Below are positions 32,508 to 43,900 of a stretch of 64,000 nucleotides of DNA, piece by piece. Under the pieces are notes generated by a model, which was not told the origin of the DNA, made no database searches, and was given only the letters and a program-made list of their open reading frames with translations. The position numbers were made by a program, and so were the translations under genes. Position 1 is the stretch's first letter, and the number at the start of each line of letters is the position of its first letter. Origin of the DNA: Lewinellaceae bacterium (GTDB taxonomy: Bacteria > Bacteroidota > Bacteroidia > Chitinophagales > Saprospiraceae); contig JADJRC010000009.1 in NCBI GenBank assembly GCA_016712415.1, positions 219,948-283,947 on the forward strand. Reading direction: 5' to 3'.

Positions 32508-35168
32508 TCATCTCCCCAGCCCTGCCAATAACCCGCCCAGCAAGCGCACTGCGTTTTCCACCACCGCCGCATTTTCCACAGGTATTTTCAGGTATGTCTG
32601 TCCCGTCTGTTCATCGGTCGCTACGATGGACCGCACCAGTTCCTGCGTTTTTTCAGGGCTGCTCAGTGTTTGCGCCAGACCGGAAAAGAAGGAAACACCG
32701 GTCTGGATCAACTCCTGCGGCGAAGCAGGTGCAGTACCGGAGGTGCGCCGTTCGGCATTGCCTGAAGTGCTGCCTGCAATGTGCATCGGCGTTTTTTCCG
32801 ACTCATCCGGGGCGCCTGGATTGGCGTCCGGCCCCATACCACGCTGCCGGTGTTGTGTTCCGGGCCTCGGTTCGGCAATTACGTCGTCGTCGCCGGCAAA
32901 GGTTTCCGGCATGGAGGTGGGCCGGCTTTCGGGTTGTGGCGCAGCGGGAGCGGGCGGCAATTCGAAGTCTTCGCTTTCGGCGAGCTCGGTTTCGGGTTCT
33001 TCCTGTCCCGCCGGCGCCGGCCAATCCGTACCGGCGAGCGTCTCGACGTTTTCCATAAATTTTTTGAACTTGGAGTCCGACAGGAAAATCGTATCGTCGC
33101 CATCGGGGTCGAGTACGCCCTGGGCCATGGAGGCCTTGAACTCCAGCACGCCAAGCATGCGGTGTTCGATACTTTCCTGCGAAACCATGCTAATGACCGT
33201 CACATTTTCGGTCTGACCCATGCGGTGTATGCGCCCGATGCGCTGTTCGAGGACGGCAGGATTCCAGGGGATGTCGAGGTTGATAAGCATGGAGGCTGAT
33301 TGCAGGTTAAGGCCCACGCCGCCGGCGTCGGTAGACAGGAACACACGGCAGTCTGGGTCGTCTCGAAAGCGCGTGAGCAGTTCAGCGCGGTCGGCACTGG
33401 GAATACCGCCGTGCAGGTAGGCGTAGCCTGTATCGCGCGCTTCGAGTTCCTGGGCCACAAGGCGGGTCATACGCTCCCACTGGCTGAATATTACGATTTT
33501 TTGCTCCGTATCGGCCAGGGCCTCCTCAAAGATGCATACCAATTCGTCGATCTTGGTATCGAAGCGGGTTTGCTGGTCGAGTATATAAGTACTGTCGGCC
33601 ACCATGCGCATTTGCGAGAGGCAAAGAATGAGCATGCGGCGGTCTTTTTCGTTCAGGAAGTGGAAGCGCCGCCACTTGGCCACGAGGCGTGCCACGGCAT
33701 CGGCCAGTTCGCGGTGGATTTCTTTTTGTTGTTTGGTCATGGGGACGAAAAGCACCTTGTCCATACGTTTGGGCAAGTCCTTGAGCACCTCTCTTTTCAA
33801 ACGCCGGATGAGGCAGTCGGAGAGGTTTTTACCGATTTCTTTCAGGTTTTTGTAGCCAATAACCTGGCCGTTGTCGCCCAGTATCTGGTAGCGGTCGAGG
33901 AAGCGGTACAGCGGCGGAAGTTTGTGCTGGTCGACAAACTGGGTGACAGCGTACAGCTCTTCCAACTTGTTTTCCAAAGGCGTACCGGTGAGCACGAAGC
34001 AATAGGGCGTCTGCACTTTTTTGAGTTGCATGGACACCTTGGTGCGGAAATTTTTGATGCGCTGCGCCTCGTCGATTATAAGCAGGTCGGGGCTCAGCAG
34101 GTGGATATGTTCGGCGTCGTTGGTCACCGTGTTATAACTGGCGATATAAAAAAACGCTTCGGTCGTTTCGTACTGCTTGAGTCGTTTGGTTTGCAAGCCT
34201 TCCACCACGTGTACCGGTGTATCGGTGAACTTCTCAATCTCCGATTTCCACTGGTATTTCAGAGAAGTGGGGCACACAACCAATACTTTCTGGATGCCCT
34301 GTTCGCGCCGCAGCAACTCCGCCGCACCAATGGCCTGGATAGTTTTACCGAGACCCATTTCGTCGGCCAGCAGGCAACGTCCTGCGTTGGCGGCAAACCA
34401 GACGCCCTTTTTCTGATAGGGAAAAAGATTGATTTTCAACAAGTTATCGAAATACGGGCTGTCCGGGCCTTTAGGCAATAATTTTTGCAACAGGGTTTGT
34501 CGGCGGATGCGTTCGCGCTGTTCGGCGATCAAATCAAAAGCATCGTCTCTACAATTAAACTCGGGTTGAATGTCCCGGGCTTCCTTGATGACGGTCTCAA
34601 AATGTTCAAATCCAGGGCGGGACAGAAAGCCTTCCGGGTCGAACCACCCGACAGCCCAGGTTTTCAGCTGATCTTCCTGCTCCGTTCCGATATACAGGCG
34701 AATACGCGGCCCTTGCCGGTAATCCACGTACACGGAGGCGTGGGGTGGGCGAAACCCGGCAGCCAGAGCCTTTTTGGCGCCGCGTTGTTTGCTCAATTTA
34801 TGCAACGTTGCACTAATATGTTTGCACAAGCCCAGGCGGTTGGTTTTGAAATCCTGGCAGGTGCAGGAATTGCCGATGCGGGTCAGGGTGTTTTCCGGCG
34901 GCAGACCTTTTTTCGGCAGGGCTGCGCAGATCGTCACACCGTAACTGTTGCGTGTAGCAGGGTTCCAGATGTTGAACTCCGAAAAGAAGGGGTGGTTGCC
35001 GCTATTGGCCACCTGAAAGTCGTTTTCTTCGCCAAATTGCTTTCGCAGACCCAGCTGCCAACGGTCAAGTTGCATATCCTGCGGGCGGCGGTGGTAGGAA
35101 ACACGGGCAGTTTTTTTTGATTTTGTTTTTTTCGATACTTTCTCCCTGGGAGAGGCTTTTTTAGCCAT
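32508..35168 (-). CDS. SWIM zinc-finger SNF2-family helicase/ATPase
   Basis: An 886-residue protein. A lysine-rich start is followed by a SWIM zinc finger (CTCQDFKTNRLGLCKH, residues 102-117; CxC...CxH). The SNF2 ATPase core begins near 250 with Walker A DEMGLGKT at about 269-276, then DEAQ near 366 and TGTPLEN. The second RecA lobe has VIFSQWERMTRLVAQEL, LSTDAGGVGLNLQ and QRIGRIHRMGQ. The C-terminal 200 residues are acidic and disordered, with a final alanine/leucine-rich helix. These proteins translocate on double-stranded DNA and remodel nucleoprotein; the precise role is unknown. The gene stands alone between surface-protein genes. Confidence 0.9.
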   Translation of the reverse strand: MAKKASPREKVSKKTKSKKTARVSYHRRPQDMQLDRWQLGLRKQFGEENDFQVANSGNHPFFSEFNIWNPATRNSYGVTICAALPKKGLPPENTLTRIGNSCTCQDFKTNRLGLCKHISATLHKLSKQRGAKKALAAGFRPPHASVYVDYRQGPRIRLYIGTEQEDQLKTWAVGWFDPEGFLSRPGFEHFETVIKEARDIQPEFNCRDDAFDLIAEQRERIRRQTLLQKLLPKGPDSPYFDNLLKINLFPYQKKGVWFAANAGRCLLADEMGLGKTIQAIGAAELLRREQGIQKVLVVCPTSLKYQWKSEIEKFTDTPVHVVEGLQTKRLKQYETTEAFFYIASYNTVTNDAEHIHLLSPDLLIIDEAQRIKNFRTKVSMQLKKVQTPYCFVLTGTPLENKLEELYAVTQFVDQHKLPPLYRFLDRYQILGDNGQVIGYKNLKEIGKNLSDCLIRRLKREVLKDLPKRMDKVLFVPMTKQQKEIHRELADAVARLVAKWRRFHFLNEKDRRMLILCLSQMRMVADSTYILDQQTRFDTKIDELVCIFEEALADTEQKIVIFSQWERMTRLVAQELEARDTGYAYLHGGIPSADRAELLTRFRDDPDCRVFLSTDAGGVGLNLQSASMLINLDIPWNPAVLEQRIGRIHRMGQTENVTVISMVSQESIEHRMLGVLEFKASMAQGVLDPDGDDTIFLSDSKFKKFMENVETLAGTDWPAPAGQEEPETELAESEDFELPPAPAAPQPESRPTSMPETFAGDDDVIAEPRPGTQHRQRGMGPDANPGAPDESEKTPMHIAGSTSGNAERRTSGTAPASPQELIQTGVSFFSGLAQTLSSPEKTQELVRSIVATDEQTGQTYLKIPVENAAVVENAVRLLGGLLAGLGR

Positions 35169-35288
35169 AATTCACTGCTGTTGGTGATTGTTTTCAGGAA
35201 GCTGAAGGTAAAGGAAAATTGGTTTTAAAAATTTGAAAAAACCACGTTGTTCACATCCCTCCCCCTAAAATTCCGGCGCCTCACCCCT

Positions 35289-37763
35289 TCACTGAAACAG
35301 AAAACGCTTCACAAGCCGATGCCCGCCTGCCACAGTCACTTCAGCCAAATACAATCCGGCAACCATGCCTGGGGGCAAGTCAATCTTCAGTACCTGCTCA
35401 TCTGCCCCGGCGAGTTGGATATACGCCAGATTTCCCCTTGCATCAAATATCCGGACTTGTTGTACTGCACCAGTTCCTGATTGCAGTTGTACAAACAAGG
35501 CTCCGGCAGTAGGATTGGGAAAAAGATAAATGGCGTCTTCCGGAAATGCCTTTTCGGTATTTCGTTCTTCAATGGGTTTCGATGAATCGGGATCGAACGT
35601 TACGGGACAATTAAATGTATTCAAATGTGCCTCGGAATATGTTTGACTGCCCGTTTTTACGATTGCATGTATATAATCCGGCGCGGATTGCGGCGGCAGG
35701 GTGTATTGGAACACATCCGACGCGCCGCCCTGAATTCCGCCGCCCTGTGCTGTGAAACGAATGGAATGGAAGGGCGAATGATTCGGGTTGCGGACCGGGT
35801 AGAGGTATCCGCCGGGAGAGGTGTACGTATTATTGTTTCCCGGGGCATCTGCAACCACTCCGTCGGGCAACTGGAATGCGGCATAGACCAGCGGTTGAGC
35901 GCAATTGTTCGTAATGCGGATATGATAGGTCCGGCGCCACGCCGCATCCCGTGTAATGCGCAGGAGTTCGAAGGTCGTACAGCCGCTGGTTTTCACATCG
36001 CAGGCGGCTTCCGCTTCGACGACGCTGACCTGAAAACAGCAGGCGGAGACGTTTCCACAACTGTCTTTTCCCTGAAAACAGAGGTCATGAACGCCGAGGG
36101 GAAATGCGCTGCCGCTGGCAAGCCCCTGGGTCAGGGTGAGTTCGACGCCGGGGCAAAGGCAATCGCTGAACGTATCCGGAGCATCGTAGTCGACCGCCGC
36201 CGACGATGTTCCGGAGGGCGCCACCACGATCCGGTCGGGCGGACACTGCACCTCGACCAGCGACACATTCCCCGGATCGGTGTATTGTATGGTGTAGGTG
36301 AACACGGTATCGCAGGGTGTGCCCGGCAGCGTGAGTACGACCGTTCCCGGTGCGTTGTAATAGGCGCCGCCAATCAGTACGGAATCGCCGGGACAAATGA
36401 ACGCCGTGCCGGACAATTGTTCCGAAGGGCCGGCCGGGCAATAATCCAGTGGCGTAAGCATGTTTTCATCGGCTATCAGGCTAAAGTCCATAGGATCAAA
36501 AAAAGCCGACTGGGTAAAGCCGGAGGCATTGGACATCACCTGATACGGTATGGCAGTTACATTGAACGGTTGGCGGCAGCAACCGGCTACCCGGCCGTTA
36601 TTGTCTGTTTTTACAACCAGCGTCACAGGCGGCGTACTGCTATTTAGCGGTCGGGTTGCCCCGACCGCAATGATGCCACCATCCGGAGTTTCCAGGGCAG
36701 CACTAAATACATCGGTACCGGCCTTGCCGTACTTTTCCGACCATATCACATCCCCGTCGCCGTCAATTTTTACCAGTATCGGGTCGTATAGTAGATTGCT
36801 TGCCACGATTGCAGGCGTTGTTATCAGCAAAAAATGGTCGTCTGAAAGCGATATAATAGCGCCTTCCCCGATACCGGAATAAACTTTAGACCATTTCAGT
36901 TCGCCCGTTCTGCTGACACGGCATACCCATTGTTTCTTGCCGGAGCCGTCATCCACCTGACCGGCCAGCAAGAAATCGCCGTTTGAGGCTTCAGCCATGG
37001 ATCGAAAGGCTTCGTTGGTAAAAGCGGCCCCGTCAAACGACTGCATCGCTATCAGATTTCCGGTTGCAGCATTTATCAGGGCAAAAATGCCGGCGCTGTC
37101 GCGCTGCCCACAAGCGAACAGGGTATCTCCGCTTATATACCGGGCGCTCAGATACCTTGTATGACTGGTTCCGGAAGAATATTTTTGCATCCAAAGCACA
37201 TCCCCATTGTAGTCGGTTCGGAACAGAAGCCCACTGTAATAGGACGCAGACCCGATTTTAGTAGCGGCGGTCCCCGAGACGAGGTGCCCGCCGGATACCG
37301 GCAAAATGTAGTTCCCCCATTCGTTGAAGTTGGAACTGCTGCCACTTACATGTTTTTGCCAGAGCGGATTGCCATCTGCGTCTGTTTTTACCAAAATAAG
37401 GTCGGTAGGGCCGTTTTCAAACCCGCTCGATGAGCCTGCTGCCAGGAAGCCGCCGTCGTTTGTTTCCGCCACATGGTAAAAATCATCCAGCCCGCCACCG
37501 GTATATCCGTAGGTTTTTTGCCACAAAATATTGCCATCGTAGTCTGTTTTTATCAGGGAAGCATCCCAACTGTTGGTACTGACGCCGCGTGCGGAGCCGG
37601 CGATCAGGTAACCGTCTGCCGTAGCGATAATGGAGCTGGCGACGTCGTTGGATGCGGGCCGCTCATATATTCTTTGAAAAGTACCCTGGGCAAATACAGC
37701 GCCGGACGTCAGGACGCAAAACAGCAGGAAAGTGCTAAATCGGAAAGTGAGCGATTGATTCAT
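35289..37763 (-). CDS. T9SS cargo protein with propeller-like repeats and HYR-like domain
   Basis: An 824-residue protein. The start at 37763 gives a signal peptide (MNQSLTFRFSTFLLFCVLTS to FAQ); the longer frame is not needed. The N-terminal 400 residues carry repeated strands with the pattern GNILWQKTYGYTGG / GDVLWMQKYSSG / GDVIWSEKYGKAG, typical of delta-60 or propeller-like repeats. A central cysteine-rich part includes a HYR-like segment (VQCPPDRIVVAPSGTSSAAV). The C-terminus is a type A T9SS sorting domain (IYLFPNPTAGALFVQLQ to KRFLFQ). It is predicted to be secreted or surface-bound; the ligand is unknown. A 60-base stretch of it is duplicated at 32421-32480. Confidence 0.85.
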   Translation of the reverse strand: MNQSLTFRFSTFLLFCVLTSGAVFAQGTFQRIYERPASNDVASSIIATADGYLIAGSARGVSTNSWDASLIKTDYDGNILWQKTYGYTGGGLDDFYHVAETNDGGFLAAGSSSGFENGPTDLILVKTDADGNPLWQKHVSGSSSNFNEWGNYILPVSGGHLVSGTAATKIGSASYYSGLLFRTDYNGDVLWMQKYSSGTSHTRYLSARYISGDTLFACGQRDSAGIFALINAATGNLIAMQSFDGAAFTNEAFRSMAEASNGDFLLAGQVDDGSGKKQWVCRVSRTGELKWSKVYSGIGEGAIISLSDDHFLLITTPAIVASNLLYDPILVKIDGDGDVIWSEKYGKAGTDVFSAALETPDGGIIAVGATRPLNSSTPPVTLVVKTDNNGRVAGCCRQPFNVTAIPYQVMSNASGFTQSAFFDPMDFSLIADENMLTPLDYCPAGPSEQLSGTAFICPGDSVLIGGAYYNAPGTVVLTLPGTPCDTVFTYTIQYTDPGNVSLVEVQCPPDRIVVAPSGTSSAAVDYDAPDTFSDCLCPGVELTLTQGLASGSAFPLGVHDLCFQGKDSCGNVSACCFQVSVVEAEAACDVKTSGCTTFELLRITRDAAWRRTYHIRITNNCAQPLVYAAFQLPDGVVADAPGNNNTYTSPGGYLYPVRNPNHSPFHSIRFTAQGGGIQGGASDVFQYTLPPQSAPDYIHAIVKTGSQTYSEAHLNTFNCPVTFDPDSSKPIEERNTEKAFPEDAIYLFPNPTAGALFVQLQSGTGAVQQVRIFDARGNLAYIQLAGADEQVLKIDLPPGMVAGLYLAEVTVAGGHRLVKRFLFQ

Positions 37764-37793
37764 TTGCGGATTTTTGTTTGACAACGAGTTCTT

Positions 37794-37801
37794 CAAAGGT
37801 A
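37794..37801 (-). promoter_or_regulatory. -7 box for the HYR-like cargo gene
   Basis: TACCTTTG on the minus strand, 31 bases before the ATG at 37763. No -33 element is clear. Confidence 0.45.
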
Positions 37802-37908
37802 TCAGACATCCTGCGTTTGCAGGCGTTAAAAGCAGATTTCGGTCGGATGCGAGACACAAAATTCAAAACAGTAAACACAATTTGTTTTTTAATACAAAAC
37901 ATTTGTTT

Positions 37909-37916
37909 TAAATTTG
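37909..37916 (+). promoter_or_regulatory. -7 box for parE
   Basis: TAAATTTG matches the consensus; a TTTG at 37881-37884 is 24 bases away, longer than usual. It would give a leader of about 135 bases before parE. Confidence 0.4.
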
Positions 37917-38059
37917 CCCGAATACTGCCAACCCTTTTGTCAATCGATCAAAACTGCATTACTTTGGGCGCCAATTACAAGACATCGAAGCTGAAGAATA
38001 CAGGCAACGGCCGTAAAAAAGCGCCGCCTGAACAACAAAAAACGAAGCGCGACAAGCCC

Positions 38060-39952
38060 ATGCAGGAGACACGTTATACCGAAGACGAAATCAAATCACT
38101 CGACTGGCGCGAGCATATCCGGCTTCGCCCGGGCATGTATATCGGCAAACTTGGCGACGGCAGCAGTCCCGAAGACGGCATCTACGTGTTGCTCAAGGAA
38201 GTGCTCGACAACTCCATCGACGAGTACGCCATGGGTTACGGCAAATATATCGACGTCAGCATCACCGAAGCGGGCGTTACCGTGCGCGATTACGGTCGCG
38301 GTATTCCGCTGGGCAAAGTCGTCGACGTAGTGAGCAAGATCAATACCGGCGCCAAATACGATTCCAAAGCCTTTAAAAAATCCGTCGGTCTCAATGGCGT
38401 GGGCACCAAGGCCGTAAATGCCCTTTCCGAATACTTCAAGGTGACGGCCATACGCGAGGGCAAGGCCAAATGGGCGGAGTTTCAGTTCGGCAACCTGACC
38501 AGGGAGAGCAAACTCGAATCCACAAAGGAAGAAAACGGCGCCCTGATCTTTTCAAGCCCGACAACGGCATGTTCCGCCAGTTCCGCTGGGTGAACGAGTA
38601 CGTGGAGCAGCAACTGTGGAATTACGCCTATCTCAACGCCGGGCTGCGCATCAATTTCAACGGTAAAACATTTTTCTCCAAAAACGGTCTGCTCGACCTG
38701 CTGGAAAAGAAAACCAACGTCGAAAAAATACGCTACCCGATCATTCACCTGACCGGCGAAGACGTGGAGGTGGCCATCACACACGGCGATCACTACGGCG
38801 AACAATACTATTCCTTCGTAAACGGCCAGAATACGACGCAGGGCGGTACCCACCTCAACGCTTTCCGCGAAGCGCGGTGAAAACGGTGCGCGACCACTTC
38901 AAGAAAAACTTCGATGCCAAGGATATCCGGGAAAGCGTTATTGCTGCCGTGAGCGTACGGGTGGAAGAACCGGTATTTGAGTCGCAGACCAAAACACGGC
39001 TCGGTTCCGACAAGATCAGCCCCGACGGGCAGAACATCCGCACCTGGATGAACGATTTTCTGGCCAAGGCCCTCGACGATTTTTTGCACAAAAACCCCGA
39101 AGTGGCCAAGGAAATGCTCAAGCGCATCCAGCAGTCGGAGCGCGAGCGCAAGGAGATCGCCGACGTCAAGAAACTGGCCAACCAACGCGCCAAGGCGGCC
39201 AATATCCACAACAAAAAACTGCGCGACTGCCGGTACCACCTCAACGAAAAGGGACGGAAGAAATGCGGCTCGGCAGTACCGTATTCATTACCGAGGGCGA
39301 CTCCGCCAGCGGCTCCATCACCAAGGCCCGCGATGTGAATACCCAGGCGGTGTTCAGCCTGCGCGGCAAACCCCTCAACTGCTTCGGTCTGACCAAAAAG
39401 ATTGTGTACCAGAATGAGGAGTTCAACCTGCTCCAGCACGCACTCAATATCGAGGACTCGCTCGACGACCTGCGCTACAACCGCGTCGTTATCGCCACCG
39501 ATGCCGATGTCGACGGCATGCACATACGCCTGCTGCTGCTCACGTTTTTCCTCCAGTTTTTCCCCGACCTGGTGCGCAACGGCCACCTTTACATCCTCGA
39601 CACACCGCTGTTCCGCGTGCGCGACAAGCAACAAACGTTTTACTGTTACTCCGATACGGAACGGCAACAGGCCATCCAAAAACTGAGGGGAAAACCGGAG
39701 ATTACCCGGTTCAAAGGTCTGGGCGAGATCAGCCCGAACGAGTTTGCCGATTTCATCAGCGAGAACATCAAACTCGATCCGGTTATCCTGCCTGAAGAGA
39801 CCAATCTGGATCACGTGCTGGACTACTACATGGGCAAGAATACACCTGAGCGTCAGGAGTTTATCATTGAAAATTTAAGGGTGGAGATTGATATCGCGGA
39901 CGAAAAGAACGAAGCACCTGTGGCAGAGGAGACCGCTGATGCGGAATCCTGA
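38060..39952 (+). CDS. parE: DNA topoisomerase IV subunit B (three frameshifts)
   Basis: The product spans several frames that together give a full-length type IIA topoisomerase B subunit. It begins with MQETRYTEDEIKSLDW and HIRLRPGMYIGKLGDG, then the GHKL ATPase motifs (VLDNSIDEYAMGY, DYGRGIPLGK, KSVGLNGVGTKAVNALS). The Toprim part has ITEGDSASGSITKARD and DADVDGMHIRLLLL, then RFKGLGEISPNEF. Frames break at about 38549-38552 (one T short), 38872-38879 (one G or C short) and 39260-39268 (one A short). The start pattern fits Bacteroidota ParE better than GyrB. It works with ParC to decatenate chromosomes; parC is not in the window. The gene is essential, so the breaks are probably errors. Confidence 0.85.
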
Positions 39953-39964
39953 GCAGGCGGTTTC

Positions 39965-40855
39965 TCAGGCCTCCTCCTCTAAAAACTCCTGCAACATTTC
40001 CCACAGCGGCCGGTGCTCCTGCACAAAGTGATCGTCGTTGAGTTTTTTCACGTCAAACCAGCGCAGTTCTTCTATGTCGTCGTTGGGCTCCGGCTCGCCG
40101 TCCGACAGCACGCAGGCATACAGATGCGTCATGATGCTGTCCCACGAACCCCGGTAGCGCCAGTCCTCAATTCGGCAGGAGCCGAGATAGGTGAGGTCGT
40201 CGATCATGATCTCTCCACATTCTTCCCCCAGTTCGCGCAGGGCCGCCTCTTCGTAACTTTCATCTTCGGGGTCGGTAAAGCCACCGGGAAGTCGGTATTT
40301 CGTCTCGTTGGGTTTCCGGGCCAGCATGAGTTCGCGCCGGTCGTTTCTGAACACGGCAATATCAACCGTGGGGTACACCGTAGGGAAGCGGCGCATGTTG
40401 GCATAAATGATACCGGCGCGGAAGTCGCGCAGGTTTTCCAGCGCCTCCATTTGCGGGTCTTCCGGAAAATCCTCCTCTTTTGCTTCGAGTATCCTGGCGG
40501 CGTAACGTCCGGAATAGTGGCTCACAAAGTCTTCCTCCGTACCGTACAGGGTCACATCGCCGACAGGGCGCAGTTCGAGAATACGCCGGTCGAGTTCCTG
40601 GCTCCATATCCGGTCGTCGGGCAGATCGGGCATCTCCTCTACCTGAATATCGTCGCCATACCGGTCGTTAATCATGAGTACGCGCAGTTCGAGGTCGATC
40701 GGGTTTTGCAGGCTCGGCGCCGGATTGGAGCCGAGAAAAATAATGATCCGCTCATGCAAATCCATCACGGAAGCGATCAGCTTTTCGTGTATCTCGTTCA
40801 GTTCAAATACCTGAAAACGACCAATTATGATACCTGTGCCGTTCTTTTTCGGCAT
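39965..40855 (-). CDS. NadM-like nucleotidyltransferase fused to a Nudix domain
   Basis: A 296-residue protein with two domains. The N-terminal half starts GIIIGRFQVFELNEIHEKL, corresponding to the nucleotidyltransferase signature GRFQPxHxGH. The HxGH residues are mostly changed (NEIH here). The C-terminal half is a Nudix hydrolase (YRLPGGFTDPEDESYEEAAL then RELGEECG), in which the spacing before the first Glu is one residue longer than the usual box. Related fusions make NAD from NMN and hydrolyse ADP-ribose. The loss of the HxGH motif suggests that adenylyltransfer may be lost, leaving a Nudix enzyme or regulator. The ATG at 40855 is chosen because GRFQ lies close to it. Confidence 0.75.
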   Translation of the reverse strand: MPKKNGTGIIIGRFQVFELNEIHEKLIASVMDLHERIIIFLGSNPAPSLQNPIDLELRVLMINDRYGDDIQVEEMPDLPDDRIWSQELDRRILELRPVGDVTLYGTEEDFVSHYSGRYAARILEAKEEDFPEDPQMEALENLRDFRAGIIYANMRRFPTVYPTVDIAVFRNDRRELMLARKPNETKYRLPGGFTDPEDESYEEAALRELGEECGEIMIDDLTYLGSCRIEDWRYRGSWDSIMTHLYACVLSDGEPEPNDDIEELRWFDVKKLNDDHFVQEHRPLWEMLQEFLEEEA

Positions 40856-40914
40856 AATGCGATTTTTTGGCGCAAGGTTAGGAAAATTTACCCCAAAATT
40901 CATCTACACACCGC

Positions 40915-43900
40915 TCACCGCTTCAACGTCACATCTCCGGAAAAGACTTCCGTAACGCCGTCTTCGAATTCCACAACGGCCTGCCAGACGAATACGGCCG
41001 GGTTGAGTTGGTTGCCCCGGAAACGGCCGTTCCAGCCGCGCAACTCGTCGTTGACCATCAAATGCTCAACCAGGAATATCTCCGCTCCCCAGCGGTCGAA
41101 AATCTGGAGGCTGTGTACTTCTTTTACCCCGCGCCCATACAGGGTAAAGGTATCGTTCAGGCCATCGTCGTTGGGCGAAAAGATGTTCGGTGCATACAAA
41201 ATGCGCTGCCGATCGACCCGCAGTTCGATTTTTGCCGTCGCCGTACAGCCGTTCTGATCGGTAATGACCAGGGTGTAAACGGTAGGCCGAAGCGGCTTCG
41301 CCGTGGGTGTCGGGCAGTCTGTACAGGACAAACCGTCGGCCGGCGACCACTGCCAGGTGGCAATATTGATGGCGGGTTGATTGAGCACAGGCTGCAACAG
41401 CACAGAGTCGCCCAGTTGGATACGTATAAAGTCTTGCAAATCGACTTCCGGGAAAAACGGCGCCTTCAGTTCAACGGTTGTTTCGGCCGTACAGCCGTAC
41501 CCGTCCTGTACCACAAGGTCGTAGAAGCCGGGGGCGAGGTTGTTGAAAAACGGTTGCCCCTGGTAGCTTTGCCCGCCGTTATTGGAATAAGAGAACGGCG
41601 GCGCCCCGCCTGAAACTGCGGTGATTTCCACGGCGCCTTTGGCATTGTGGCAATCGGGCTGAAAGAGCTCCGGCTCAAAGGCCGGGGGCGGCACTTCACT
41701 TACCAGCAGCGCATCCGTCGAGGTGCAGCCATTGGCAGGGTCGGTTACAAGAAGGGTATACTGGCCGGGCGCATCTACCGTGGGGACGGGTGTAAGTGCT
41801 CCGCTCAGGATATTCCCGTCGCTTGTCGACCACGAATAATTCATCGTTCCGGGGGCAGGACTGCTGCCGGACAGGCTGACCTGTAGCTGGTTGCAATTCA
41901 ATTCGGGCGCGGGGCCTGCTTCGGCGCCGGGGGGAGTCGTATTTTGTAAAACGGTTGTTTGCGCCGTCTGTGTGCATCCGTTTTGGGTGTTCTGAACGGT
42001 CAGAACATACACGCCCGGCTGGGCCACAACGGGGCTCAGGGAATTTTGTCCCGAGATAATCTGGCCGGTCGCCGTCGTCCAGGCCGCTGTGAAGCCGGCG
42101 CCCTGGCTGGAGGCGCCCGCATCCAGCGTTACGCTGTTCTGGATACAGGTCAGCGATGCGGGCAATGCAATCGCCGCATCCGGCGGCGTGGTATTGCTCG
42201 TGACGGTTGCTGTCGCCGTTGCCGTACAGCCGTTAGACGGATCGGTTACGGTGAGTGTGTAGGGTCCGGTTGCCGCTACCACAGGGGTCAGGGTGCCTTG
42301 TCCGCCCGTGATCTGGGGCCCCGACCAGTCGTAAATAATGCCGGCCCCTGCCGATGAGCCGGCTCCATCCAGCGAAACAGCCGTGACTGCGCAGGTGATC
42401 TGCGACGGGGCGGCTGCCTGTGCCAGCGGGGGGGTGATATTCTGCCCGACCGTCGCCTGCGATGTTGCGGTGCAGCCGTTTTGCGTATTCTGCACGGTCA
42501 TTACATAGGCGCCTGGCTCATTTACTACCGGTGTAAGCGTATTTTGACCCGAAACAATATTTCCAGTGGCAGTCGACCAGGAAACGCTGAATCCGGAAGC
42601 CGGCTGGCTGACGGCGCCGTTTACCGGGACGTTCAGCACCGAGCAGGTCAGTGTCTGTGGCGCTGTTGTGGAAATGACGGGCGGCGTTATGTTCTGGCTG
42701 ACAACGGTAAAAGCGGCTGCCGAGCAACCGTTTTGCGTATCCGTCACTACAAGTGTGTACGAGCCCGGCTGGTTCACCGAAGGGTTGGGCGTGTTGACGC
42801 CGGAAAGGATATTTCCGTTGGCGGTCTGCCATTGCCAGGTGTAATTACCGGTCAACGGCGTACCGTTGAGGCCGATCTGGGTAAGCGAACAGGTCAGCGT
42901 ACCCGGCGCGCTGATGCCTGCCGGCGGGGTAGTGATATTTTCTGCGATGGAAACCTGCGAAGTGGCGACACATCCGTTGTTGATGTTGCTTACCGTCAGG
43001 GTGTACACGCCCGGCTCGTCGACAAGCGGCGTCAGGGTGTTTGGGCCCGAAACAATGTTTCCGCCGCCGGAAGCCGTCCAACTGTAAGTATAATCCGGGC
43101 CGGTACTGGCACTGGCGTTCAGGGTGGTTTGCGCCAGTATGCAGGTCAGCGTTGCAGGCGGGCCCGCATCTGCCTGCGGGGCGCTGTCGTCATTGAATAT
43201 TTCTGCGGTATCGGTTGCCGTGCAGCCGTTATCAATATCGGTGACAAGCAAGGTATAGGTACCCGGTGCATCGACGGTAGGTACAGGGGTATTCTGTCCG
43301 GAAAGGATATTGCCGCCGGGGGAGGCCGTCCAGGCATAGGCCAGGATGCCGGAACCAGAACCCGAGCCGTTGATGGACAGGGCATTGATATTGCAGGTAA
43401 GGGTGTCGTCCAATCCCGCATTGGCAACAGGCAGGGTCGTGTTTTGCTGAACGCTTGCGTCGAAACTTGCGCTGCATCCGTTTGCGGTGTTCGTTACGAC
43501 AAGGTTGTAGTTGCCGCCGGCATTTACGGTAGGGGAGAGCGCGTCATTTCCCAGAATAATATTGCCACCCGATGAGGCCGTCCAGACATAAGTGAAGTTG
43601 CCCGGCAGGGTGAGGTTTTGGGCGGCAATAACCTGTGTCGGGTTGGTACAGGTGACGATGCCCGGCACAGCGATCTGAATATCAGGAGGTATGATATCCT
43701 GACTGACGGTCGCAGTTGCCGTATTGGTGCAGCCGTTGACCTGGTCGGTTACGGTCAGGTTATAGGCGCCTCCGGCATCTACAACAGGTGATGGGGCATT
43801 TTGACCGGACACGAATTGACCTCCCGTGGTTTGCCACTGGTAAGCCAGCGAGTCACCCGAAGCGATCGTTTGAATGGTAACTGTGGTAACCACACAGGTG

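Noticed and set aside
32171..33299. Plus-strand open frames opposite the SNF2 helicase C-terminus
   Set aside because: They are shadows of the acidic, GC-rich C-terminal part of the helicase gene; no domain is seen.
37778..38059. Upstream extension of parE to 37778
   Set aside because: The extra 94 residues are not part of the family and cross the likely promoter; the conserved start lies at 38060.
42481..43575. 364-residue plus-strand open frame inside the giant surface-protein gene
   Set aside because: It is antisense to the repeats, has their 250-base periodicity, and lacks a recognisable protein pattern. It is a by-product of repeat codon use.
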